A stretch of 12,861 bases of DNA, from assembly GCA_038248505.1 (NCBI GenBank), contig JBBRXJ010000092.1, positions 1 through 12,861 of the forward strand, in the 5' to 3' direction. Below, piece after piece: positions 1 through 7,785 of this stretch (the first letter of the stretch is position 1; each line of letters opens with the position of its first letter). Source of the stretch: JBBRXJ01 sp038248505. GTDB taxonomy: Bacteria; Bacteroidota; Bacteroidia; Bacteroidales; JBBRXJ01. The position numbers and the translations under genes were made by a program. The notes beneath the pieces were generated by a model. That model was not told where the DNA came from, did no database searches, and saw only the letters and a program-made list of their open reading frames with translations.

Positions 1-150
1 AGCAATGCGAAAAGAAATTTTCTTGGAATATATCACAAGATTAAAGGAATGTACCTTCAGAATTATCTCGATGAATTTGCATATAGATTAAATCGCAGAC
101 ATCGACGTGATATCTTTGATAGACTGATAGTTGCGAGTATATTATTTTAG
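1..150 (+). pseudogene. C-terminal fragment of IS1595/ISXO2-like transposase (5' end outside window)
   Basis: Frame 1 is open from the first base to a TAG at 148-150 and encodes 49 residues. They include the stretch GIYHKIKGMYLQNYLDEFAY followed by RLNRR. The pattern 'YH-x-I-K-x-x-YLQ-x-YLDEF-x-Y-R-x-NRR' is the usual tail of ISXO2-like (IS1595 family) DDE transposases, which move DNA by cut-and-paste. Only this tail is visible, so I cannot tell whether the gene is intact beyond the left edge or a remnant. The 107 bp between its stop and the next gene contain no CC dinucleotide on this strand, so I could not place a right terminal repeat ending in CC, as expected if the element starts with GG. 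It could be a complete element cut by the window or a decayed copy; 'pseudogene' is used here only to mark a partial gene. Confidence 0.72.
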
Positions 151-257
151 GTGTACAAATATGCAGAATCAAATTATATATTTGTGTGTGCTGATTTAAA
201 GTATAATTGAATTTGTAAGTCAGGATTAAACAAGATTGTACTAATATGCTCTAATTT

Positions 258-2375
258 TTAGGGTTTAAAGTCAATCCATTTGAGATGCTTCTCAAATACA
301 GGTGCATCCCTCTTGTAATCAATGCTGTAAGTTTTACCAGCTGCGTCTTTTACCATTAAAAGACCATTTCCTATATATAAGTTTGGGCCACTATAAACTG
401 GCCAAGGTTTAAGTGTGTTAATCTTTTTATTATTTACTTCATAGCTAGCTAATTTGCCATGGCCTTTGCCTGAAGGCCACGTGGGTTGAATAAAAGGAGG
501 TGCTTTTATGATGCACATAGGTTCTGTTGAGCCATATCCCCAATCGAAAATGGGTTCAGTATAACTTCCAGATTCATTATACTGTACTTTTATTTTCTCG
601 CCTTTTAAACTCGTGTATTCAATTAAGTCGCTGCCAATATTTTTAGCCTCAACTTGTGTTTTTTGTTTTGCAAGTGCCTGAAAAGCTTCAAACGATTCAT
701 AATCGTCGCTATTTACTACTTCAATTATGTAGCCACAGATACTTCCTTTTATTGTTGATGTTGTTGAGAAACGAGCCTTATTGTCAATGGTATTCCAAGT
801 GCCCGGCACGCTATTGTCAATAGTGCGAACTAGTACAAAGCTTTTTTCATAACGAATAAAGAGGATGTTTCCGAGAGTTGATGATTCCCAAATTCCATTA
901 TCAGCAAGTATTAATGATGTTTGGTTTTTTGAGACATCTGCTTCCATGAAATTAACAGGTTGCTCATTCAATTTAAAAATATCTGTAGGAAATCTTTTTG
1001 CAAAATCACGCGACCAATTTGCTTTCCATTTTTCATGTATTGCTTTTATGCTATCTTTAATTTCCTGAGCGTTTTCAGGTACTTTGGCGATTTGTATCAA
1101 AATGTTTTTATGCTGAATAATTTGATCAAATGGACTGCGCATATTGCCGCAACTAAAATTTTTATCTGGTGTATACGTGCCTATTCCACCAAGAAATTGG
1201 GTGGTTTTAGTATCTCCAAAATTTACTCTACTGGTTAGTCGCCAAGGAACAATTTGAAAATTACCCGCGCTCCAACCGCCAAATGGCAGATAAGCGGAAC
1301 CGAGTGTGAAATTACGATCGATATACAATACTTGTTTTATATATGATGGATACTCATATAAATATGAGGGTTTGCTATTGTAATACACTGCGGGTAATGG
1401 TGTTTTTTTATTGGCAATTTGCCAGGCTGCAAGGGGTGGACGATAACTACTGAGGGCTGCGTGTATTGATTGAATCATTTCGGTATTGCGAGCTTCACCT
1501 TGTTCTAGGTTTTCAGTTGTTAATGGAAGCGGGCTATCACCAAACCAAATCCATCCTAAATAGGCGTTAGAGCCTTTAAAGCTTGTTGAATTTCCTTTTC
1601 CTCGCATGTCTGATCCACAAATGGCTGCTTGTGAATAATTAAGTGCTAATTCGCATGAATAATAATCAAGCATGGCGTGTGCTATGTTTTTTACTTCAGC
1701 GTCTTTTGCAAAATCGTATACATTAATCCATCCAATAACGTTGTATGCATTGTAAATGGATGAGTTCCACTCAGTAGTTCCGTATTGATATACATGCTTG
1801 GATATATACTTCATCCATTCTTTTATCATAGCTAATTTTACTGTTGCATCTGGAAAGCTATCGGGGAATTTCTCAAGCGCATACTGAGCATACAAATAGG
1901 CTGATGTTCTCGACATCCCTACATGGTTTTCGGTTCCTTCGCAGGTCCAGGCATTATAACTGTCTTTGCGTTCAAAAACACGTTTTATAAATTCTAAATC
2001 GTTGCCTTTAATACCCGGTGCATTTGAGTAGGTGTAAAGTATGCGTGGCAAGCCAACTAAATTGAAATGAAAAGTTTCTTTTGTTTTGTAGATATTTAAA
2101 CGATCATTCATTATTATTGAATGTGTGTCATTTACCCCATATTTATAGAAGGTTGCAATTATTTTAGGGTAATTATATTTTCCGAAATCAGAAACTCTCC
2201 CATCAAATCCCATTGGACGTTTTCCTTTATTCCATGCCGGATGCACATCAGCAATATAATCAATTAAGATTTGTGCTCTTTGTTGGAATTCCTGTTCAGG
2301 ATACTGACTAAAAACACTTGCAGAGAGTAATAGCAAAATCAAAATTAGTTTGGTTGTTTTTCTTTTAACTTTCAT
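258..2375 (-). CDS. Secreted protein of unknown function, possible helical-toroid plus beta-sandwich polysaccharide-active enzyme
   Basis: The 705-residue product starts with a clear signal peptide (basic KVKRK, leucine-rich core, likely cut after VFS-Q at about residue 23), so it is exported. Residues about 25-310 look mostly alpha-helical and contain a C-EGTENH segment (Glu149, Asn150, His151) followed by Arg156 and Tyr160, then EWNSSIYNAYN near 202-212 and GSDMRG near 254-259. Residues about 340-700 look beta-rich with many aromatic residues. A helical toroid with Asn/His/Tyr/Arg followed by a beta-sandwich is the layout of several polysaccharide lyase families, but I do not recognise a specific family and this fold call is inference. 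The start codon follows an A-rich AAAGAAAG stretch. It is transcribed away from the barrel/lipoprotein pair and towards the transposase fragment. No frameshift or internal stop is seen. Confidence 0.85.
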   Translation of the reverse strand: MKVKRKTTKLILILLLLSASVFSQYPEQEFQQRAQILIDYIADVHPAWNKGKRPMGFDGRVSDFGKYNYPKIIATFYKYGVNDTHSIIMNDRLNIYKTKETFHFNLVGLPRILYTYSNAPGIKGNDLEFIKRVFERKDSYNAWTCEGTENHVGMSRTSAYLYAQYALEKFPDSFPDATVKLAMIKEWMKYISKHVYQYGTTEWNSSIYNAYNVIGWINVYDFAKDAEVKNIAHAMLDYYSCELALNYSQAAICGSDMRGKGNSTSFKGSNAYLGWIWFGDSPLPLTTENLEQGEARNTEMIQSIHAALSSYRPPLAAWQIANKKTPLPAVYYNSKPSYLYEYPSYIKQVLYIDRNFTLGSAYLPFGGWSAGNFQIVPWRLTSRVNFGDTKTTQFLGGIGTYTPDKNFSCGNMRSPFDQIIQHKNILIQIAKVPENAQEIKDSIKAIHEKWKANWSRDFAKRFPTDIFKLNEQPVNFMEADVSKNQTSLILADNGIWESSTLGNILFIRYEKSFVLVRTIDNSVPGTWNTIDNKARFSTTSTIKGSICGYIIEVVNSDDYESFEAFQALAKQKTQVEAKNIGSDLIEYTSLKGEKIKVQYNESGSYTEPIFDWGYGSTEPMCIIKAPPFIQPTWPSGKGHGKLASYEVNNKKINTLKPWPVYSGPNLYIGNGLLMVKDAAGKTYSIDYKRDAPVFEKHLKWIDFKP

Positions 2376-2699
2376 CTTTCTTTTTAATAAATACGTTTAT
2401 CTGGGCTCTTTTGATACAATTAAATTGGATTTGCTTCTATTATTGACAATTGAATGTGCTTTTTAATTATTGTAATGAGGTAAAGTTAATATTTTGACAA
2501 TATAACCTATTTAGTTTCTACGTATCTTTTTTTATACATTCTAGTAATTCATAAATGTAATTGTTATCATATATTGTTGGTTTTAAGTTATTTGTAAAAT
2601 ATAATGGTATGGCTAATGTTATTATTAGGTTAATAAACAAGGGTTTTAACAATCATATGTGTTATGATAAAAATATTGGTTAAATTTATCTAAAAAATT
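2376..2699. other. Divergent intergenic spacer, 324 bp
   Basis: This AT-rich stretch lies between two divergently transcribed genes, so it should hold promoters for both. I found no perfect Bacteroidota -7 box (TAnnTTTG) in either direction. The only structures seen are a small inverted repeat at 2652-2668 and an ATCATAT heptamer present at 2566-2572 and again at 2652-2658. No open reading frame of note lies here. Confidence 0.6.
2652..2668. repeat. Short inverted repeat upstream of the outer-membrane barrel gene
   Basis: ATCATA (2652-2657) and TATGAT (2663-2668) are perfect inverted copies separated by TGTGT. The element lies 31 bp before the start codon at 2700. It could be an operator or a chance palindrome in AT-rich DNA; it has no T-run and is not a terminator. 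Confidence 0.3.
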
Positions 2700-3461
2700 A
2701 TGCGAAAATATCACATTTTATTTTTATTATTTTTTTCGTTTGTATCTATTTTGAATGGACAAGAAAAACGCAAAAAGTTTATAGGTATTGAAGCTGGTAC
2801 CTCCTTTTATAATGGAATGCCCGCAGAAATGGAATATATTCGTGGCGAAATGAATGATTATTCTGATGATGGTTCACCACGAGTGTATGGTACAGCGGAT
2901 AAGTGGCATTTGGGTGCTAGTTTTGAGCTTAAATCTTTAAATAATAAATTTGGTTTTATTACGGGTCTTTGCTATACCCAGTTTAACTATAATGTTGTAA
3001 AGGAGGGATATGATGAGAATACGAATGAGTTTTTCTATTTAAGATTTAGGCAAGATGGTATTAATACAGAATATTTGAGAGTAAATAGCATTCAGCAGAT
3101 GGCTGATTATGTTGGCATACCACTTGCTGTTCGCATTATGCCATACCCTAATAATAGAGTTAGACTTTATTTTAAACTATCCTCAGAAGTCAATTATCGG
3201 ATAAAAACTAAATACGATTTTTCTTTCCCAAACGATGCAATGGAGGTGTATGAAAATGAGGCATCTAAGTTGATAACTGATCCTAATAAATTCTTTTCCA
3301 CATTATCAGCTAGTGTTGGTATCTCTATTGGTAAGAATTCAAATCCGGGGGTAGATTTTGAAATTTTATTACCAAGCGGATATATTTCAGGAAAACCCCA
3401 AGGCATTGTTAATCCAACTATTGGTAGTGGCTTTTTATTTAGTGTTCAGTTACCCTTTTAA
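2700..3461 (+). CDS. Small outer-membrane beta-barrel protein, hypothetical
   Basis: The 253-residue product begins with a signal peptide (MRKYHILFLLFFSFVSILNG, likely cut before QEK). After this come alternating polar/hydrophobic segments typical of beta strands: GIEAGTSFYNG, WHLGASFELKS, FGFITGLCYTQFNY, LYFKLSSEVNYRI, STLSASVGISIG and GSGFLFSVQLPF. The protein ends in Phe, the usual C-terminal signal for barrel insertion by the BAM complex. This supports an outer-membrane barrel of roughly eight to ten strands, similar in style to PorT-like or OmpW-size Bacteroidota barrels; the exact family is not recognised. A lipoprotein gene begins 11 bp downstream, so the two are probably co-transcribed and may work together at the outer membrane. 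No catalytic motif is visible, so a structural or binding role is as likely as transport. Confidence 0.82.
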   Translation: MRKYHILFLLFFSFVSILNGQEKRKKFIGIEAGTSFYNGMPAEMEYIRGEMNDYSDDGSPRVYGTADKWHLGASFELKSLNNKFGFITGLCYTQFNYNVVKEGYDENTNEFFYLRFRQDGINTEYLRVNSIQQMADYVGIPLAVRIMPYPNNRVRLYFKLSSEVNYRIKTKYDFSFPNDAMEVYENEASKLITDPNKFFSTLSASVGISIGKNSNPGVDFEILLPSGYISGKPQGIVNPTIGSGFLFSVQLPF

Positions 3462-3472
3462 ATTTATTGTAT

Positions 3473-4060
3473 ATGAGACAGTATCCTATTTTATTATTCG
3501 CACTCTTTTTTCTTGTTGCAACTAGCTGCAAACGTGAAAGAGATTTACAAACCTCGGTTTTTATTGAAGATGAGACTGCCCCATCACTACCTATTTACTC
3601 AGAGTGGGGCTATAATACTTTCGGTGCATATTATGACAGAGAACCATTTGTTTCTTCAAGTTATTTATTACCTTTTAAAGTAATTGTAAATGGGGGAAAG
3701 ACTAATTTTATTTTTCAAGGAAATAGGTATGGGAATGATATTACAATGACTTTTGCTATTAATGGCTATCTCCCTGCCGAATATACCGATTTAGTTGATT
3801 TAAATGGACGTAGCTATGATATTAAAGCCCCTGCTCTTTCTGTCACTATTAAGGAGTTTGGAGTATATAAAACCGTAAGTATTCTTAAAGGAAATCTAAC
3901 TTTTATTCGTGCTCAAAAATTACTTATTGATGAGAAACAAGTGGAAGTAATTCTTTCCGGAACCTTTGAATTGCAAGCATTAATTGATAGCATGCCAATA
4001 TCTATTAGCGATGGTCGTTTTGATATGGGCATTGGATGGGATAATTTTTATAACTATTAA
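3473..4060 (+). CDS. Putative lipoprotein, hypothetical
   Basis: I place the start at the ATG at 3473 (MRQYPILL...). A TTG two codons earlier could extend it by two residues but is less likely. The resulting 195-residue protein has a lipoprotein signal with lipobox A-T-S-Cys19, so it should be lipid-anchored after export. The residues after the cysteine are KRERD, not an obviously acidic surface-export signal. The rest is beta-rich and ends with SGTFELQALIDS...ISISDGRFDMGIGW. A 'GTFE...V/I-x-IT/S-x-GRFD' ending resembles small Bacteroidota lipoproteins that fold as beta-sandwich or calycin-like domains, but I cannot name a family. It lies 11 bp after the barrel gene and is probably in the same operon. 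Function unknown. Confidence 0.8.
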   Translation: MRQYPILLFALFFLVATSCKRERDLQTSVFIEDETAPSLPIYSEWGYNTFGAYYDREPFVSSSYLLPFKVIVNGGKTNFIFQGNRYGNDITMTFAINGYLPAEYTDLVDLNGRSYDIKAPALSVTIKEFGVYKTVSILKGNLTFIRAQKLLIDEKQVEVILSGTFELQALIDSMPISISDGRFDMGIGWDNFYNY

Positions 4061-4223
4061 TCAATGATTTTTTCTCATTTAATTAGTATACTTTTAAACA
4101 CGATTTTGTTGAATAGTATAAGACGAGCCTTTCTCTGAAATATAATATGTAATTAATTGAAAGGTATTTGTATCATTCTTTCATCTAACATTGTGATGGT
4201 TCATATTAATTAAAAATTGTTTC

Positions 4224-4991
4224 ATGGAAACTAAAAAAGATCTTCGTTTTGCCGTCCTTATCGATGCTGATAATGTGCCGTATGCTAATGTAAAAGAAAT
4301 GCTTGAAGAGGTTGCTAAATATGGCACTCCAACTACTAAACGTATTTATGCTGATTGGACTAAGCCAACCGTTTCGGGTTGGAAAACATCTTTGCTTGAA
4401 AATGCAATTACTCCTGTACAGCAATACAGTTATACTACAGGAAAGAATGCTACAGATAGCGCCATGATAATTGATGCGATGGATATTTTGTATTCTGGTA
4501 GAGTAGATGGTTTTTGCATTGTGTCAAGCGACAGTGATTTTACACGATTGGCAATACGTTTACGCGAAGCCGGAATGAAAGTGATCGGTATAGGAGAGAA
4601 GAAAACTCCTACGGCGTTCATCTCAGCATGTGATAAGTTTATTTATAACGAAATTTTAAAATCGAAAAAGGTTGATGTAAGATCGGTTTTAAACGCTAAG
4701 GGTAATAAGAAACCAGTACCAGTAGCGCCTACGCAAAGTTTAAATAAAATTGATATTGGATTAATTAACCTGATTGATGATTCCATAACTGATCTTGCTG
4801 ATGAGAGCGGCTGGACATTTTTGGGTGAATTAGGAACGTTATTATTAAAGAAAAAACCAGATTTTGACCCTCGGAATTATGGTTTTAATAAATTATTTCA
4901 GCTCATTAAAAGCATTGATCGCTTTCAGGTTGATGAGCGCGATACGGGCAAAGGAAATATTAAATTAGTTTACGTAAAAGTTAAATTGTAA
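4224..4991 (+). CDS. NYN-domain (LabA/DUF88-like) protein with C-terminal LOTUS/OST-HTH-like domain, putative ribonuclease
   Basis: Residues about 8-145 form a NYN/PIN-like domain. The motif LIDADN carries Asp14 and Asp16, KNATDSAMIIDAMD carries Asp78 and Asp84, and SSDSDF carries Asp103 and Asp105. These acidic residues match the metal-binding positions of the NYN nuclease fold, so an RNA-cleaving role is likely from family knowledge but not shown. After a Lys-rich linker (about 148-175), residues about 178-250 (INLIDDSI...GWTFLGELGTLL...FDPRNYGFNKLFQLI...) match the pattern of a LOTUS/OST-HTH domain, thought to bind RNA or partner proteins. No signal peptide is present, so the protein is cytoplasmic. 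It has a 163-bp spacer upstream and 52 bp to the regulator downstream, so it may be its own unit. The length (255 aa) and architecture look complete. Confidence 0.88.
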   Translation: METKKDLRFAVLIDADNVPYANVKEMLEEVAKYGTPTTKRIYADWTKPTVSGWKTSLLENAITPVQQYSYTTGKNATDSAMIIDAMDILYSGRVDGFCIVSSDSDFTRLAIRLREAGMKVIGIGEKKTPTAFISACDKFIYNEILKSKKVDVRSVLNAKGNKKPVPVAPTQSLNKIDIGLINLIDDSITDLADESGWTFLGELGTLLLKKKPDFDPRNYGFNKLFQLIKSIDRFQVDERDTGKGNIKLVYVKVKL

Positions 4992-5021
4992 TTAACTGAA
5001 TATTTTTTGATTTCTTATCCC

Positions 5022-5049
5022 TCATGAAATTCATCTTATATTCATGAAA
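5022..5049. promoter_or_regulatory. Palindrome and direct repeat at the regulator start, possible autoregulatory site
   Basis: TCATGAAA occurs at 5022-5029 and again at 5042-5049, two copies 20 bp apart. The first lies in the palindrome ATGAAATTCAT (5024-5034) and the second in TTCATGAA (5041-5048), which overlaps the start codon. Spacing of about two helical turns on one face suits an AraC-type dimer. That it is an operator for the adjacent XylR-like protein is inference; short AT-rich repeats also arise by chance. Confidence 0.35.
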
Positions 5050-6195
5050 AAGCTACGCATATTATTATTGCTTGATAGTAATACGGGTTATGATCGTGAT
5101 TTGTTAACAGGTATTGCACGCTATGTTAGAACGAAGGATTCTTGGATTATTTTTCGCGAATCGCCAGAATACAGAAAGATTAAAGGCGAAGAATATTACG
5201 CTACGCACATCAATAAAATTAAACCCGATGGTATCATTGCTACTGAAAACCATCTAACAAAAGATGTGCTTAATTCTAAAATACCTCTTGTAATATCCCC
5301 TTTCTCAAAAATTTACAATGGCAGTTCAAATATTCTTGTAAATGATGATGCCGTAGGCACAATGGGGGCAGCGTATTTTGTAAATAAAGGATTTAAGAAT
5401 TTTGCATTTTGTGGATACGAAGGTGTATTTTGGTCAGAGGCCAGAGCTAAATCTTTTAAAGTACAGTTGAAACGAAATGGGTTTAATGTATCTAGTTTTT
5501 GGTATCCTAAAAGCAATACTAAAGTTTCATGGACAAGCACTTTAAATAATATTGCGAAATGGCTTACTGATTTACCAAAGCCATTAGCCTTAATGACTAG
5601 TAATGACGATATTTGTATTGAAATAGTTGAAGCTGCAAAATTAGTGAATTTAAAAATTCCTGATGAGCTTGCCATCTTAAGTGTTGACAATGATAAACTA
5701 ATCTGCGAAATGTCAACGCCTCCCATTTCTAGTATTGAATTAAATTCAGAGGAGGTTGGTTATAAATCGGCTGAACTACTTGAGCAAATAATTTTAAGAA
5801 ATAGTAAGCCATCAAATATTATTGGTAAACCATTATTTGTTGTTGAGCGGCAATCAACAAATATTGTAGCATTAACAGATTCGGATGTAGTTGCAGCTAT
5901 GCGTTTTATAAACGAATTTGCTTCGAGTAAAAATATTTATATTAATGAAATAGTTAATGTAAATGCGTCATCAAGACGTACTTTAGAGAAAAAATTCCAG
6001 CTATATCTTAAATACTCAATACTTGATGAAATTAAACGAGTACGCATTAATCAAATGATGTATCTCTTGTTAAACACTACATTATCCGTTTCTGAAATAT
6101 CAATAAGAATGGATTTTAGTAGTTCAGAAAACGCAAGCCGTTTTTTCAAGGATATGAAAGGAGTGACTCCAATTCAATTTAGAAATTCAAAATAA
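5044..6195 (+). CDS. XylR-type transcriptional regulator, periplasmic-binding-protein-like sensor plus AraC DNA-binding domain
   Basis: The 383-residue cytoplasmic protein has two parts. Residues about 1-275 form a LacI/periplasmic-binding-protein-like sugar sensor: RILLLLDSNTGYDRDLLTGI, PDGIIA, DDAVGTMGAAYFVNKGFKNFAFCG, and SVDNDKLICEMSTPPISSIE near 213-232. The last segment is a strong signature of E. coli XylR-like regulators ('VDNDELICELS-PPLSS'). Residues about 285-383 form the AraC-type DNA-binding domain, with the two helix-turn-helix regions around RRTLEKKFQLYL and LSVSEISIRMDFSSSENASRFFKDMKGVTPIQFR. Members of this group activate sugar-catabolic genes when the sensor binds a ligand. 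It precedes a permease, two metabolic enzymes and a rhamnosidase on the same strand, which are its likely targets. The ligand cannot be read from sequence; xylose is not implied, because no xylose genes are present here. Confidence 0.92.
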   Translation: MKKLRILLLLDSNTGYDRDLLTGIARYVRTKDSWIIFRESPEYRKIKGEEYYATHINKIKPDGIIATENHLTKDVLNSKIPLVISPFSKIYNGSSNILVNDDAVGTMGAAYFVNKGFKNFAFCGYEGVFWSEARAKSFKVQLKRNGFNVSSFWYPKSNTKVSWTSTLNNIAKWLTDLPKPLALMTSNDDICIEIVEAAKLVNLKIPDELAILSVDNDKLICEMSTPPISSIELNSEEVGYKSAELLEQIILRNSKPSNIIGKPLFVVERQSTNIVALTDSDVVAAMRFINEFASSKNIYINEIVNVNASSRRTLEKKFQLYLKYSILDEIKRVRINQMMYLLLNTTLSVSEISIRMDFSSSENASRFFKDMKGVTPIQFRNSK

Positions 6196-6249
6196 TTTTA
6201 CATCGCTCAATTAATTTTTACTCTTTCTTGTAAAACGCTAAAAAGTTTG

Positions 6250-6257
6250 TTGCGCAA
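6250..6257. repeat. Eight-base palindrome TTGCGCAA in the permease upstream region
   Basis: TTGCGCAA is a perfect self-complementary octamer, GC-richer than its surroundings, in the 173-bp spacer between regulator and permease. It could be a protein-binding site; no second copy was seen in the spacers I examined. Confidence 0.25.
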
Positions 6258-6280
6258 AATTACATTCAATATATTAAAAA

Positions 6281-6335
6281 TGACATATCTCTATAATTTT
6301 ATTGTTGTATTTTTGACATATTACTTTATGGCATT
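6281..6335 (+). promoter_or_regulatory. Direct repeats upstream of the permease, candidate operator for the XylR-like regulator
   Basis: TGACATAT occurs at 6281-6288 and 6314-6321, 33 bp apart (about three helical turns). Similarity extends downstream as TGACATATnnCTnTA in both copies. The pair lies 34-88 bp before the permease start at 6369, where an activator of the AraC type would be expected to bind. Assignment to the neighbouring regulator is inference. The second copy is followed by TTACTTTATG, a poor match to the Bacteroidota -7 box. Confidence 0.4.
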
Positions 6336-6368
6336 GAGAAAAATATTTACACCCATTACAATCTAAAA

Positions 6369-7730
6369 ATGACCAATCAAACATATAAGCCTAGTGAAGT
6401 TCAGCTGAAACGTGTTCTCGGTCTTTGGGATTTGATTATATATGGTATCATACTAGTGCAACTGATTGCTCCCGTTCCAATTTATGGACTCATACAACTT
6501 CGTTCACATGGCAATGCGCTCCCCACCATTTTATTTGCTATGGTGGCCATGATTTTTACTGCCATTAGTTATGGTCGCATGTCCTATTTATACCCTATGG
6601 CAGGCTCAGCCTATACCTATGTAGCCCGGAGCATTAATCCTCATGTAGGGTTTATGGTTGGCTGGGCAATGATTCTGGATTATTTGATTATCCCTTTAAT
6701 TAGCATAATTATTCCAGCACTTGTTTTACAGCAACTTCTTCCGGGGCTTCCTTTTTCAGTTCTGACTCTGATTGTAATTGTTGCAATGACCATTTTGAAT
6801 TTAGGAGGAATGAAATCGACCAATAGAGCTAATATAGCGTTGTTAATTATAACGGGTATGGCATTAATTATGTTTATTGTCATGGCTATTCGTTTTCTTT
6901 ATTTTAAAAGTGGATGGAGTGGTGTTTTTTCAATAATGCCATTTTATGATGCAAATACATTTAGTATTCGGTATATACTTACAGGCACATCACTTGCGGC
7001 CTTAACCTATATTGGGTTTGATGGAATAACAACGCTGGCGGAGGATACTCATAATCCGAAAAAGAATATTATGCTTGCAACTGTTTTAGTTTGTTTATTT
7101 ACTGGTTTTATTAGCTGTATTGAATTGTATTTTTTTCAGATGGTATGGCCTAATTGGACTACCTTTTCTAATCCCGATACCGCCTATCTTGACATTATGA
7201 AATTGGTTGGTGGTGGATTACTTTTTGGTGTTTTTTCAGTTGTAATGAGTATTAGCCAGTTTGGTAGCGGATTGTCTGGTCAGGTAGGAGCTGCGCGTTT
7301 ATTGTACGGAATGGGGCGAGATAATGTATTACCACAAAACGTTTTTGGTTTTTTGAGTGTTAAAAGCAAGAATCCAACGTATAATATTTTAATCGTTGGA
7401 GCTATCGCTTTTGTGGGATCATTATTTATGCCACTTGAACGTGCCTGTGACCTCCTCAACTTTGGTGCATTCTTAGGCTTCATGGGAGTTAATCTGTCTG
7501 TTATTTGGAGTTATTATTTTAAATCACCGCAAGATCATAAACGAAATGTATTTTTGGATTTAATATTACCAGTACTGGGCTTTTTGTTTTGTCTATTAAT
7601 ATGGCTAGGACTTCCTTTTATCTCAAAAATTGCGGGTTTAGTATGGCTACTTGTTGGATTTATTATAACCGCTATAAAAACAAAAGGCTTTAAAAATCGA
7701 CCCGTATTATTTGATTTTGATACTAATTAA
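6369..7730 (+). CDS. APC-superfamily permease, PuuP/PlaP-like amine or amino-acid importer
   Basis: The 453-residue protein is strongly hydrophobic, with about 12 transmembrane segments and cytoplasmic tails, placing it in the inner membrane. The N-terminal run RVLGLWDLIIYG, MIFTAISYGRMSYLYPMAGSAY and GFMVGWAMILDYLIIPL (residues about 15-110) closely follows the pattern of putrescine importers PuuP and PlaP. Later motifs are YIGFDGITTLAEDTHNPKKNI at 214-234 (with Glu225) and AARLLYGMGRDNVLP at 308-322, both standard for the APC family. Family knowledge therefore points to proton-coupled uptake of an amine or amino acid. It sits between a sugar-type regulator and an aminotransferase, so I infer an amine-bearing carbohydrate or cyclitol as a possible substrate, with putrescine or an amino acid as alternatives. 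The gene ends 55 bp before the aminotransferase and is probably co-transcribed with it. Confidence 0.9.
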   Translation: MTNQTYKPSEVQLKRVLGLWDLIIYGIILVQLIAPVPIYGLIQLRSHGNALPTILFAMVAMIFTAISYGRMSYLYPMAGSAYTYVARSINPHVGFMVGWAMILDYLIIPLISIIIPALVLQQLLPGLPFSVLTLIVIVAMTILNLGGMKSTNRANIALLIITGMALIMFIVMAIRFLYFKSGWSGVFSIMPFYDANTFSIRYILTGTSLAALTYIGFDGITTLAEDTHNPKKNIMLATVLVCLFTGFISCIELYFFQMVWPNWTTFSNPDTAYLDIMKLVGGGLLFGVFSVVMSISQFGSGLSGQVGAARLLYGMGRDNVLPQNVFGFLSVKSKNPTYNILIVGAIAFVGSLFMPLERACDLLNFGAFLGFMGVNLSVIWSYYFKSPQDHKRNVFLDLILPVLGFLFCLLIWLGLPFISKIAGLVWLLVGFIITAIKTKGFKNRPVLFDFDTN

Positions 7731-7785
7731 AATAAAAGATAAAGCATATATAAACTCTCAATAAATAAACTTTAAAAATAAATTT

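Noticed and set aside
177..184. TATATTTG, an exact match to the Bacteroidota -7 box
   Set aside because: It points to the plus strand where no gene follows, and no TTG lies at the -33 position; likely chance in AT-rich DNA.
2700..4060. Barrel and lipoprotein as a SusC/SusD nutrient-uptake pair
   Set aside because: The proteins are far too small (253 and 195 residues) and lack the TonB plug and SusD features.
5044..6195. Xylose utilisation locus based on the XylR-like regulator
   Set aside because: No xylose isomerase, xylulokinase or xylose transporter gene is present; the family regulates many sugars.
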